From: Spirochaetaceae bacterium
GTDB lineage: Bacteria; Spirochaetota; Spirochaetia; DSM-27196; PXBQ01
Assembly: GCA_007695285.1 (NCBI GenBank)
Contig: REEC01000192.1
Span: forward strand, 1 to 64,000
Direction: 5' to 3'
DNA length: 64,000 nt
Shown: one piece after another, positions 36,678 through 46,474 of the stretch
Numbering within the stretch: position 1 is the stretch's first letter
Layout of the letters: every line of letters starts with the position of its first letter
The notes under the pieces: generated by a model
Databases searched by the model: none
What the model was told of the DNA's origin: nothing
The model's input: only the letters and a program-made list of their open reading frames with translations
Position numbers and translations under genes: made by a program

Positions 36678-37829
36678 ATGACCGACGTCACGGATATCCA
36701 CCGTAAAGAGCACGGTGATTCCCCAGACGTTGTCGTTTCCGCCCCCGGTGTCGTGAACCTCGTCGGGACTCACACGGAAGAAAGCGGCGGTCTCGTTCTC
36801 ATGTGCGCGCTCGACCGTCGAGTGACGGTTGCTCTCTCAAAAAGGCCCGACACCGGATTGCGGTTTTTCGCGCACGATCTCGGAGAACGGAAACGGACCC
36901 AGATATCCGCGGTGAAGTTTCGGCGCGAAGACAGGTGGGCCAATTACTTGAAAGGCGTCGTGTACGAGATCGCCCGACGCGGATGGACGATTCGCGGTGT
37001 TAATGTCACCGTGACCGGAGATGTTCCAACCGGCATCGGGTTGGGGTCGTCGATCGCGATGTCCGCGGCGTTCGCGTCGGCTATTGCCGAGTTGTTTGAG
37101 CTTGACATGACGTACCCGGATCTGGTCGAGTGCGTGACGAACGTCGAGGGCGGTTTTGTCGGCGGCTGCGCTTCGCCGGCGTCCGTTCATGCGGTGTTTT
37201 TCTCACGGCCGAACGCCGCGTTTCTCTTTGATGCGACGACGTACGAGTACCGTCCTATTCCGGCCGCCTTGAACCACACACGTTTGATCGTTGCGGACGC
37301 GGGAGTGCGGTGCGCGTACGATGAGAATGAGCATAGGCGAAGGCTCGAAGACGGTCGGACGTGCATGCAGGTAATGCAAAAGATCAACCCCCAGTCTAAT
37401 CTGAGAACGTGCGGCTTGAGCGAGCTTGAAGAGCCCGTTCACGGTTTGTCTGAGACATCGAGACGGCGGTGCAAACATATCGTGATGGAAAACGATCTCG
37501 TAAAAAAAGCGATTGTCGCTCTCGAACGCGGTGACCTCGCGACACTCGGGAGAGTCCTGGTCGGATCGCACGCGAGCCTTCGTGATTTATTTGAGGTTTC
37601 GTGCCCCGAACTCGATTGGTTGGTTCGGCATACGTGCGAGACCGATGGTGTATACGGGTCGAGGCTCGCAGGAGCAGGCGCTGCGAGTTCGGTGTTGACC
37701 CTCCTTGACATCGACGCGCTCGCGCGGTACAGAGTTAGGTTGGGAGAGTACGAACGGATCTTCGGGTTTTCAACCTCGATGTACGAGTGCACCTTGGAGT
37801 CCGGAGTACGTGTCCATGAGCGCGTGTGA
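36678..37829 (+). CDS. Galactokinase-like GHMP-family protein with degenerate motifs
   Basis: APGVVNLVGTHTEESGGLVL (galactokinase signature variant), DVPTGIGLGSSIAMSAAFASAIA, RLAGAGAASSVLTLL. Confidence 0.82.
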   Translation: MTDVTDIHRKEHGDSPDVVVSAPGVVNLVGTHTEESGGLVLMCALDRRVTVALSKRPDTGLRFFAHDLGERKRTQISAVKFRREDRWANYLKGVVYEIARRGWTIRGVNVTVTGDVPTGIGLGSSIAMSAAFASAIAELFELDMTYPDLVECVTNVEGGFVGGCASPASVHAVFFSRPNAAFLFDATTYEYRPIPAALNHTRLIVADAGVRCAYDENEHRRRLEDGRTCMQVMQKINPQSNLRTCGLSELEEPVHGLSETSRRRCKHIVMENDLVKKAIVALERGDLATLGRVLVGSHASLRDLFEVSCPELDWLVRHTCETDGVYGSRLAGAGAASSVLTLLDIDALARYRVRLGEYERIFGFSTSMYECTLESGVRVHERV

Positions 37830-37843
37830 ACTGGAGGGGAAGC

Positions 37844-38596
37844 ATGCGGATTTTACTAACCAACGACGATGGGATCGAGAGCGAGGGGATTCGCGCGCTT
37901 CGTGATGTACTCGATCAGGATCACGATGTCTGGGTTTTTGCTCCCGACGGTGAACGCAGCGCGATGTCGCACTATATTACCGTCAAAGGTCCTGTTCGGT
38001 GTTCAAGAGTGGGGCCGAGCGCGACCGCGTGCAGTGGGTCGCCCGCAGATTGTGTTATTCTTGCACATCTTGGAGCCGTGCCGTTTTCACCTGAGATCGT
38101 CATATCGGGGATCAATAGGGGCCCAAACCTGGGGTCGGACATCATCTACTCGGGGACGGCTGCCGCCGCTCGTCAAGCGGCGCTGCAGGGAACCCCGGGA
38201 ATCGCCGTTTCTTTGAACGCGCACGAGGATCCTTTTCACTTCGAGAATGCGGCGGCGTTCGTGAGCGAGCACTTGGCGATGCTCGTCCGGTTGTGGAACG
38301 AACACCACTTTATCAACATCAACATTCCAAACTCGCCGATTCGGCACGATGAAGTTGAGATCACGACGCCGTGCAATCGGCGATACACCGATCGACTGTC
38401 GCGCTTCAATGCCCCGAACGGCGACGAGTATTTTTTTGTTGATGGAGAACCCCTCGCCGGTGATCTACTTCCGGGTACCGATTGGCACGCTGTCCATAGC
38501 GGGGTCGTTTCGATCAGCCCGATTTTCCTCAATCCTGTAAATCACGAGGACGATGAACCGTATCGCTCGGCGTTGTTTTCCCGTGCCGGGGCTTAA
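37844..38596 (+). CDS. surE: 5'/3'-nucleotidase SurE
   Basis: MRILLTNDDGIESEGIRAL, APDGERSAMSHYIT, SGINRGPNLGSDIIYSGTAAAARQA. Confidence 0.95.
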   Translation: MRILLTNDDGIESEGIRALRDVLDQDHDVWVFAPDGERSAMSHYITVKGPVRCSRVGPSATACSGSPADCVILAHLGAVPFSPEIVISGINRGPNLGSDIIYSGTAAAARQAALQGTPGIAVSLNAHEDPFHFENAAAFVSEHLAMLVRLWNEHHFININIPNSPIRHDEVEITTPCNRRYTDRLSRFNAPNGDEYFFVDGEPLAGDLLPGTDWHAVHSGVVSISPIFLNPVNHEDDEPYRSALFSRAGA

Positions 38597-38599
38597 CAC

Positions 38600-39259
38600 A
38601 TGAAAGACGCCGTTCGACTTTTAAAGGCCGGAAAGTACACAGAGGCGTTGGCCGCGTTCCTCGTTCTCGATGTCGAAGCGGCGCTGTATCCGGAACTCTC
38701 GTATTACCTTGCGCTGTGTTACACGCATCTTGAGAAGTACGACGAAGCGGTACTGTACCTCGAGCAGGTTGTGATGTCGGATCTTGATTTCGCTCACGTC
38801 TACCAGAGCCGCATGATTCTTGGGTTTATCTACGCGGTCACCGCGCGGTACCGTCTCGCGGAGTTCGAGTTCACACGGCTGCTCGAGGACGGCTACGAGT
38901 CGCCGAAGGTGTACGCCGCGCTCGCGTACGCGATGCACGCGCAACAGAAGGTTGCTCCCGCTATCGCGAACCTCGAGAAGGCGCTTCGGCTTGATCCCGA
39001 CAATGCAAATGCGTTGAACTCGCTCGGGTACATCCTTGCCGACAACGACATCCGGGTGCAGCAAGCGGTCGAGCTCTGTAGCCGTGCGTTGAAGCGGAAA
39101 CCCACCAATCCCGCGTACCTCGACTCGATGGGGTGGGCGCTGTTCAAAGCAGGTAGGAGGTCCGACGCAAAACGATTCCTGAAACGCGCAGCGGAAATTG
39201 CACCGGAAAATGAAGAGATCGAGCGCCACGCGCGCGCTGTCGGACGGGTCGCGGTATGA
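38600..39259 (+). CDS. Tetratricopeptide repeat protein
   Basis: AIANLEKALRLDPDNANALNSLGYILAD...AYLDSMGWALFKAGRRSDAKRFLKRAAEIAPE. Confidence 0.85.
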   Translation: MKDAVRLLKAGKYTEALAAFLVLDVEAALYPELSYYLALCYTHLEKYDEAVLYLEQVVMSDLDFAHVYQSRMILGFIYAVTARYRLAEFEFTRLLEDGYESPKVYAALAYAMHAQQKVAPAIANLEKALRLDPDNANALNSLGYILADNDIRVQQAVELCSRALKRKPTNPAYLDSMGWALFKAGRRSDAKRFLKRAAEIAPENEEIERHARAVGRVAV

Positions 39260-41289
39260 GACCGATATTCCTTTTCGTGATCGTATCGACGCAGCTTCTG
39301 ACGGCGCCCTTCGCGGTCGCTCAGAACATCGATATGGAGCGCGTCGAGGCCGACCAGGAATTCCGCCGAGGCGTTCAGTCGTTCAATAACGGATATTATA
39401 GCGACGCGATTCTTTCGTTTACGAGATCGTTGAGCATTAAACCCGACGATCCCCGATACCGGACTTGGTTGGGGCGTGCGTACTATTTTTCGGGGTTCGA
39501 GGACGCGGCGCTCGCGGAGTGGAACGCGGTGGTCGATGCGGGATCGGGTAGCGTTTTACTGGAAAACTTGATCGAAGTCACGACCGTTCGCCGTGGAATT
39601 GGGCCCGAAATGGAAAGGCTCGAACGGTTCGTCGAGACGCACGTGATCAACGGACGGCGGGACGGAACGGTAGTTTTCAGCCGACCGGTGTCGGTTAGAC
39701 CTCGACCCGACGGCTCGGTGTACGTGACGTCGTTCGGTACGCACGACGTCGTACTCCTCGACGCCAACGGCGTCGTGCGCCGTCGGTTGACGGGGGGATT
39801 GGCCGGGTTCGATCGTCCCTTTGATGTGCTCGAAACGGCTGAAGGTGCGCTATTCGTGAGCGAGTTCGGCGCGGACCGAATCGCGCGCGTTCGACCCGAT
39901 GGAAGCAAAATTCTCACGTTCGGGGGCCGTGGAATCGAGGACGGAATGCTTATCGGGCCGCAATACCTCGCTGCCGATGCGGAAGGTTTTGTGTACGTAA
40001 GCGACTGGGGAAATCGCCGCGTTCAGAAGTTCTCCCCTGATGGTGAATTCGTCCTGTCGTTCGGAAGACGCACGCCCTTCTTTGACGGACTCAAAAGGCC
40101 GACCGGAATTGCAGTTCACGGCGAAGAGGTGTACGTCGCCGAGTCGGCCACCGGAGCAATTTACGTGTTCGATACAAGCGGCAACTATCTGCGGGCGATT
40201 CGGGACGTGGGGCTCGACCGCCCGGAGAGTATCACGGCGTTCGGTGATACCGGCCTCGTTGTCTCGGACGGTCTAAACGTGAAACTTGTCGATACCCGGT
40301 TTGAAACCGTAGCGATTCTTGCTGCGCTCGACGGGGGCAGCTCACGTCTGACCTCGGCTGGAGTCGACGCGAACGGGAACCTCGTCGCTGTCGACATCGG
40401 GGCAAGTCGCATTGTGTATCACTCCGAACTCGCGGAAGTTTATACCGGGTATTCGGTACAGATTGGCCGTGTGAACGCCACGGCGTTCCCTCGGATCCTT
40501 GTCGAGTTTTCGGTCCAAACTCGCGCGGGAGCTCCAATTGTCGGTATCGAACGCGAGAATGTGCACGTGACCGAAGACGGGTTCAACGTTGAGAACGTCG
40601 AGTTGGTGTACCGCGGATACGGTGCCGAGCCGACCGAGGTCGTGATTGTCGTCGATCGCTCGTCCGCGGCCCAGAATCGGCGTGAAGAGATCGGTCGAGC
40701 GACCGAAGAGATTGCTCAAGCTCTTGGCGGTGTCGGGCGGATTCGCGTGGTGTCCGCGGGCGCGGACCCCCGCCTCGAAAGCGATCCCGGAGCGCCTGTC
40801 TCGAGTCACGTTAACGCGGCATCGACAGCCGGTGCATTCACACGCACCGCGGCGTTTGACTCCGCCGTGAGATTCGCGACGAACGAGCTTGTCCGGGAGA
40901 CCGCTCGGCGCATGGTGTTCTTTGTCGCCGCCGCTCCTCTGTCCGATGCGGCGTTCGATCGTGTCGGTCTTCAGGAGACAATGCAGTTCCTCCGGGCCAA
41001 CGGAACGGTCTTTTCAGTTGTGAACGTGATGTCGGGCGCGATCTCGCCCGAACTGGAGTACCTGGTGACCGAGACCGGCGGTGTCGTCGCCGACCTGTTC
41101 GACCCGCGTGGAATTGCCCCGCAGATCGGCGGGGTTTTCTCGGCGGCGACCGGCCGGTACGTCGTGCAGTACGACTCGGGCCGGTTCCCGGATTTCGGCC
41201 GCCGGTTTATGCCGGTCGAACTCGAGGTCGTATTGGTTCGCAAGAGCGGCCGGGACGAGGCCGGCTACTTCGCCCCACTCGAGTTTTGA
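39256..41289 (+). CDS. Secreted TPR / NHL beta-propeller / VWA-like fusion protein
   Basis: Signal peptide; TPR (AILSFTRSLSIKPDDPRYRTWLGRAYY); NHL (RPDGSVYVTSFGTHDVVLLDANG..., FVYVSDWGNRRVQKFSPDGEFVLSFG); VWA-like VVIVVDRSSAA. Confidence 0.8.
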   Translation: MRPIFLFVIVSTQLLTAPFAVAQNIDMERVEADQEFRRGVQSFNNGYYSDAILSFTRSLSIKPDDPRYRTWLGRAYYFSGFEDAALAEWNAVVDAGSGSVLLENLIEVTTVRRGIGPEMERLERFVETHVINGRRDGTVVFSRPVSVRPRPDGSVYVTSFGTHDVVLLDANGVVRRRLTGGLAGFDRPFDVLETAEGALFVSEFGADRIARVRPDGSKILTFGGRGIEDGMLIGPQYLAADAEGFVYVSDWGNRRVQKFSPDGEFVLSFGRRTPFFDGLKRPTGIAVHGEEVYVAESATGAIYVFDTSGNYLRAIRDVGLDRPESITAFGDTGLVVSDGLNVKLVDTRFETVAILAALDGGSSRLTSAGVDANGNLVAVDIGASRIVYHSELAEVYTGYSVQIGRVNATAFPRILVEFSVQTRAGAPIVGIERENVHVTEDGFNVENVELVYRGYGAEPTEVVIVVDRSSAAQNRREEIGRATEEIAQALGGVGRIRVVSAGADPRLESDPGAPVSSHVNAASTAGAFTRTAAFDSAVRFATNELVRETARRMVFFVAAAPLSDAAFDRVGLQETMQFLRANGTVFSVVNVMSGAISPELEYLVTETGGVVADLFDPRGIAPQIGGVFSAATGRYVVQYDSGRFPDFGRRFMPVELEVVLVRKSGRDEAGYFAPLEF

Positions 41290-41371
41290 GGTGCGCCGAT
41301 GGTAGCGGGTTTCCGCACGGATCGGTTTTTTTTGACGGCGTTTTTGTGTATATTATTTGCCGGGGGATGCG

Positions 41372-41686
41372 ATGGCCGACCGAGTACCATCCGGTAACGA
41401 AGAAATTCTGGAAAAAAACCGGGACGAAACGAAAGAGCCGGAGATGTACCGCGTGGTACTTCACAACGATGACTACACAACTATGGAGTTTGTCGTTGAA
41501 GTTCTCATGCGCGTGTTCAAGAAGCCGATCATCGAAGCAACCAAAATTATGTTCGATGTTCACAAAAAAGGGCGGGGCCAGGTGGGCGTCTTCACGTACG
41601 ACATAGCGACGACAAAGGCGCACCAGGTCAGGCGTCTTGCCGCCGAACGGGAGTTCCCGCTGAAATGTACCGTCGAGAGTGTTTGA
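41372..41686 (+). CDS. clpS: ATP-dependent Clp protease adaptor ClpS
   Basis: MYRVVLHNDDYTTMEFVVEVLMRVFKKPIIEATKIMFDVHKKGRGQVGVFTYDIATTK. Confidence 0.95.
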   Translation: MADRVPSGNEEILEKNRDETKEPEMYRVVLHNDDYTTMEFVVEVLMRVFKKPIIEATKIMFDVHKKGRGQVGVFTYDIATTKAHQVRRLAAEREFPLKCTVESV

Positions 41687-41738
41687 GTCGGGGGAATCGA
41701 GACAACCACGGGCTACGTGTCCAACAGGATTATCCGGT

Positions 41739-44045
41739 ATGATGAAGATCAATAAAGAAGTCGAGGCGGTGTTAAACGCCGCGTACCAAGAGGCAAAACA
41801 GCGAAGCCACGAGTTCATCACTCCCGAGCACGTGCTGTACGCCGCGTTGCATTTCGAGTATCCACGCGATGTAATTTCCGAGTGTGGAGGCGAACCCGAC
41901 GAGATCCGAACCGAAATCGATCGCCACCTCAACGAACACGTACCAACGGTGAAAGGTTCCGAGCCGTTGCGTTCGATCGGTTTCCAAAACATCATCCAAC
42001 GCGCAATCACGCACACCGAGGTCGCCGCGAAAGAGGAAGTGGACCTCGGCGATGTCCTTGTCTCGATTTACGACGAGGAGCGTTCATTCGGAGCGTACTT
42101 CCTCAAAAAAGCCGGCATCCGACGGATTGACCTTCTCGAGATCGTGTCGCATGGATTCCCCGATTCGATGGGTGGCGAGGAGTCGGACGGGCCGTTCGAG
42201 GAGTCGATGAGCCGTCGTGCCGGAGTCGAAGACGATGCGGAGGCCGGCGCGGCAGGCAAAAAAAAGAAAGATCCTCTGTCTCAGTTCACGACCGAACTCA
42301 CCGAGCTCGCACGCGACGGCAAGCTTGAGCCGCTGATCGGACGTGAGGACATTCTCGAGCGAACCATTCAGGTCCTCTGTCGTCGACTGAAGAACAATCC
42401 CGTTCATCTCGGCGATCCCGGGGTCGGAAAGACCGCGATCACCGAAGGACTCGCGCAGCGGATCGCCGACGAGAACGTTCCGGACTTGCTCGCGGGGTAC
42501 CGGATTTTTTCACTCGACATGGGTTCTTTGCTCGCGGGAACGAGGTTCCGGGGCGACTTTGAGGAACGTGTAAAACTCGTCGTGAAAGAGCTTCAAAAGC
42601 AGGACAAGGTTATCCTGTTCATCGATGAGATTCATACTCTCGTCGGGGCCGGCGCGGTATCGGGCGGCTCGATGGACGCGTCCAATCTGCTGAAGCCCGC
42701 ACTAACGTCGGGCAAACTCCGATGCATCGGTTCTACGACGTTCGAAGAGTATAAGCGGTACTTCGAAAAAGATCGCGCGTTGTCGCGACGGTTTCAGAAA
42801 ATCGACGTTCTTGAGCCGACAGAGGACGAGACCGTGGATATTTTGATGGGCTTGAAGGCGAAGTACGAAGAGTTTCACAATGTCACGTACACCGACGAGG
42901 CGTTGCGTGCGGCGGTTCACCTCTCGGCCCAGTATATCAACGACCGATATCTACCGGACAAGGCGATCGATGTGATCGACGAGTGCGGCGCGTACGCGCG
43001 TATCCGGTCGTTCACGTTGGGCGAGAACGGTGAAGAGACGGAAAATGACGCGACCGTTATCGGCGAAGCGGAAATCGAGAGCGTCGTCGCGAAAATAGCA
43101 AAAATCCCCGAGAAGAGTGTCAATGTGTCGGAGAAGGATCGGCTCAAGAGCCTCGATCCGGATCTGCGAGCCGTCGTCTTTGGCCAGAACGAGGCAATCG
43201 ACGCGGTCGTTCAGGCGGTTAAACGATCGCGCGCCGGGTTCAGAAACCCCAACAAACCCGTCGCGAGTTTCTTGTTCGTCGGACCAACCGGTGTCGGAAA
43301 GACCGAACTTGCGCGGCAACTCGCGCAGACTCTCGGGGTCGGGATACATCGTTTCGATATGAGCGAGTACCAGGAAAAACACACTGTTTCACGGCTTATC
43401 GGCTCACCCCCGGGGTACGTCGGATACGAGGAGGGTGGTCTGCTCGTCGACGCGATCCGGAAGACTCCACACGCGGTATTGCTGCTCGATGAAATCGAAA
43501 AAGCCCATCCGGACGTTTTTAACGTTTTGCTGCAGATGATGGATTATGCCACCGTAACCGACAATACCGGGAAAAAGGCGGATTTCCGCAACGTTATTAT
43601 CATCATGACGTCGAATGCGGGTGCGCGTGAGATTGGAAAACCGATGATCGGGTTCGGGTCGCGCGTTGTTACAAACGAAGCGGTCGGAGACGCGGTCGAG
43701 CGGTACTTCTCTCCGGAATTCCGTAACCGTCTCGACAAGGTTGTGATCTTCCATCGGCTCGACGAGCACGTGATCGAAGAAATCGTTCGGAAGGAAATTG
43801 CCGAGTTTGCGGTGCAGCTCACCGAGAAGAACGTCACGCTCGAGGTGACCGACGAATGTGTGCGATGGCTCGCTCATAACGGTTACTCCGAAGAGTTTGG
43901 CGCGCGAAACATATCTCGGCTCGTCGAAGACAAGATCAAGTCGTATTTCGTCGATGCGGTGTTGTTCGGTGATTTTCAGGATGGAGGTCGTGCGATCGTC
44001 ACTATAGAAGACGACGCAGTGGTAATCCGCCCCGACGATGCCTAA
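41739..44045 (+). CDS. clpA: ATP-dependent Clp protease ATP-binding subunit ClpA
   Basis: Clp N domain, two AAA+ modules ([33 protein letters not shown]), [13 protein letters not shown]-type sensor. Confidence 0.95.
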   Translation: MMKINKEVEAVLNAAYQEAKQRSHEFITPEHVLYAALHFEYPRDVISECGGEPDEIRTEIDRHLNEHVPTVKGSEPLRSIGFQNIIQRAITHTEVAAKEEVDLGDVLVSIYDEERSFGAYFLKKAGIRRIDLLEIVSHGFPDSMGGEESDGPFEESMSRRAGVEDDAEAGAAGKKKKDPLSQFTTELTELARDGKLEPLIGREDILERTIQVLCRRLKNNPVHLGDPGVGKTAITEGLAQRIADENVPDLLAGYRIFSLDMGSLLAGTRFRGDFEERVKLVVKELQKQDKVILFIDEIHTLVGAGAVSGGSMDASNLLKPALTSGKLRCIGSTTFEEYKRYFEKDRALSRRFQKIDVLEPTEDETVDILMGLKAKYEEFHNVTYTDEALRAAVHLSAQYINDRYLPDKAIDVIDECGAYARIRSFTLGENGEETENDATVIGEAEIESVVAKIAKIPEKSVNVSEKDRLKSLDPDLRAVVFGQNEAIDAVVQAVKRSRAGFRNPNKPVASFLFVGPTGVGKTELARQLAQTLGVGIHRFDMSEYQEKHTVSRLIGSPPGYVGYEEGGLLVDAIRKTPHAVLLLDEIEKAHPDVFNVLLQMMDYATVTDNTGKKADFRNVIIIMTSNAGAREIGKPMIGFGSRVVTNEAVGDAVERYFSPEFRNRLDKVVIFHRLDEHVIEEIVRKEIAEFAVQLTEKNVTLEVTDECVRWLAHNGYSEEFGARNISRLVEDKIKSYFVDAVLFGDFQDGGRAIVTIEDDAVVIRPDDA

Positions 44046-44769
44046 AGAGTTTCCACACCTCGGCGAACACGAGTACTTTGTTTTCCCGCCGGTCTCGGAG
44101 GCCGGCGTCGAGGGGGTGCTCGCCGTTGGTGGCAACTTGTCGCCGGGCATGCTTCTTTCGGCGTATCGGCAAGGGGTTTTCCCGTGGTACTCGCCGGGAG
44201 ATCCGATCTTGTGGTGGTCGCCGAATCCACGTTTCGTTCTGCTCCCGGAAGACTTCCACGTCTCGCGATCTCTGCGAAAGGCGGTTCGGCTGTCCGAGTT
44301 CACCGTGACCTTTGATACCGAGTTCGATTCCGTCGTCGCCGCGTGTGGTGAGACGCCGCGGCCCGGACAGCGTGGGACGTGGATAACCGACGAGATCATG
44401 GAAGGGTACGGGCGTCTGCACCGTTTAGGGTACGCGCACTCGGTCGAAGTGTGGCGTTCGGAGGACCTCGTCGGCGGCCTGTACGGCGTATCGCTCGGCG
44501 CGTGTTTTTTCGGCGAATCGATGTTTTCGCGCGTTACGGACGCGTCAAAAGTCGGGTTTGTGTTTCTCATGGAGTTTCTTGTTACGAACGGGTGTCGTCT
44601 CGTCGACTGCCAGGTCTACACCGAACACCTCGCGTCGTTCGGTGCCGATGAGATTCCACGGTCTGAGTTTTTATCTCTGCTCGCCGAAGCACTCGAGGCG
44701 CCGGACTTACCGGATTCATGGTACGGCCTGGTCCCTACCGGTCTCGAAGCGATCAAACTCGGTCCATGA
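44038..44769 (+). CDS. aat: Leucyl/phenylalanyl-tRNA--protein transferase
   Basis: GVLAVGGNLSPGMLLSAYRQGVFPWYSPGDPILWWSPNPRFVL, GGLYGVSLGACFFGESMFS; 8-nt overlap with clpA. Confidence 0.96.
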   Translation: MPKEFPHLGEHEYFVFPPVSEAGVEGVLAVGGNLSPGMLLSAYRQGVFPWYSPGDPILWWSPNPRFVLLPEDFHVSRSLRKAVRLSEFTVTFDTEFDSVVAACGETPRPGQRGTWITDEIMEGYGRLHRLGYAHSVEVWRSEDLVGGLYGVSLGACFFGESMFSRVTDASKVGFVFLMEFLVTNGCRLVDCQVYTEHLASFGADEIPRSEFLSLLAEALEAPDLPDSWYGLVPTGLEAIKLGP

Positions 44770-44774
44770 CCTCC

Positions 44775-46466
44775 TCAGTACTTGAAGCCGCTGTCGCCGA
44801 TGAACTCGCGCAGGATCGAGTCGGATGGAACGATTTTTTCCGGAATTCGCACGAAGTTCTCGAGGAAGCGCAAGAGGCGAGTCGCTTCGTTGTACACATC
44901 GTGGTGCGGCTTCACGTGTTTCAGGATCGGCGACGCGTAGTTTTTCAAAACACCGAGTTCGTAGTCGAGCGCGGAGTTGAATGCGGAGTCCGCGGTGTCC
45001 TGAAACGGAAAAATGTTCCGATTCTCGCCGCGACGAACCGACGGCCACATCGTGAGCGTCGTGAGCGCGTCGTGTCCTCGGAACTGGTGATCGCGCACGA
45101 GACGGCGGATCAGCCGGTTGTCGGTCGTTGAGATCCGATTGTGGTCGTCGATGTTGAGTTGTGTCAACGCCGACACGTATACCGTGTACTTGGTCGATTG
45201 CTCGATGCGCGGAGTAAGCTTCGGGTTCAGCCCGTGGATCCCCTCCATGAGCAAAATACTTTGATTCGGCAACGTGAGCGAGCGTCCGCCCTCGCGGCGT
45301 GAACCCGTTTTGAAGTCGAAGGAGGGGATTTCTATGGCCTTTCCGTCGAAAAGACCGAGCAGATGCTCGTTGAGCAACGCGATGTCGATCGCGTTGATAC
45401 TCTCAAAATCCCACCGACCGTTTTCATCGAGAGGCGTGAGTTCGCGCGGCACGAAGTAGTCGTCGAGGTTGATCGTGACGGGACGGAACCCGATAACCTG
45501 AAGCTGAATTGCGAGCTTCTTCGTGAAAGTCGTCTTCCCGGATGATGATGGGCCGGCGATCAAGACGATCCGAACCTCGTCACCACGCCGCGCAATCCGG
45601 CCCGCGATCTCGGCGATCTTGTTGTTATGCAAAGTCTCGGCTACGCGGACGAACTCGGTAATTCGGTTCTCAACTACGTGGTTATTGAGATCTCCGACCG
45701 ACCGGATTCCGAGTATTTTGCCCCATGACCTGTACTCCTGATAAATCGACGAGAGCAGTTCGCTGTCGCGAAAGGCACGGATTGCCGTCGGATCGGATTC
45801 CGGAGGGTATCGTAAAATAAAACCGGGTGGGTACGGTTTAATCTCAAAGTATCGTAGGATACCCGTGGTCGGGACAACCGGGCCATGCGAGAGATCGGTA
45901 TACGCACCGAGCGAGTGTACGGGTATCCGCGCGTGGTTGTTGTGCTCGAGCAGGTGAATCGTACTGCGTTGACCGGCGGCGGTGAAGTACGCGAGCGCGT
46001 CGGTGTACGACATAACGCGACGAACGATCGCAAGGTCTGCATCGGTGAGCTCGCGCATCGTTTCTTCGAGCCTCTTCAGAAAAGACGCTTCGATCGGCGA
46101 GTCGTCCTCGGAGTAGTAGACGTATCCGTCGCCGAGGGAGTGGCCGATCACGATCCTCCGATCCGAGTCGACCACAGCGATCGCTGCCGAAGCGAGAAAA
46201 CAGAGACTTCGGCGGTAAATGCGCACTCCTTCGGGGTCGCGTAGCGTGATCGGGCGCACCGTGGCGTTCGTGTCGACCGGATACGTCAAACTTGTTATCT
46301 CGTTGTTGACCGCGACAGCTATCGCCTCGTCGTCGACCGGATGACGGTCGGTGCGAAAGAAATCGAGGACACTCGAGACGGGAGTCCCAACCGCGAACCG
46401 CGCTGTCTGGCCGGTGGGGAACTCGACCACGATCTCATCGGGTATGGTTGTACTGTACTGATTCAT
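44775..46466 (-). CDS. TGS/SAD-domain uridine kinase-like nucleoside kinase
   Basis: N-terminal TGS-like VEFPTGQTARFAVGTPV, ThrRS-SAD-like segment, P-loop LIAGPSSSGKTTFTKKLA and LDDYF of the PRK/uridine kinase family. Confidence 0.85.
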   Translation of the reverse strand: MNQYSTTIPDEIVVEFPTGQTARFAVGTPVSSVLDFFRTDRHPVDDEAIAVAVNNEITSLTYPVDTNATVRPITLRDPEGVRIYRRSLCFLASAAIAVVDSDRRIVIGHSLGDGYVYYSEDDSPIEASFLKRLEETMRELTDADLAIVRRVMSYTDALAYFTAAGQRSTIHLLEHNNHARIPVHSLGAYTDLSHGPVVPTTGILRYFEIKPYPPGFILRYPPESDPTAIRAFRDSELLSSIYQEYRSWGKILGIRSVGDLNNHVVENRITEFVRVAETLHNNKIAEIAGRIARRGDEVRIVLIAGPSSSGKTTFTKKLAIQLQVIGFRPVTINLDDYFVPRELTPLDENGRWDFESINAIDIALLNEHLLGLFDGKAIEIPSFDFKTGSRREGGRSLTLPNQSILLMEGIHGLNPKLTPRIEQSTKYTVYVSALTQLNIDDHNRISTTDNRLIRRLVRDHQFRGHDALTTLTMWPSVRRGENRNIFPFQDTADSAFNSALDYELGVLKNYASPILKHVKPHHDVYNEATRLLRFLENFVRIPEKIVPSDSILREFIGDSGFKY

Positions 46467-46474
46467 TTCCACGC

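Noticed and set aside
43404-44570. 388-aa reverse ORF opposite clpA/aat
   Set aside because: Both overlapped genes have unmistakable conserved motifs on the + strand.
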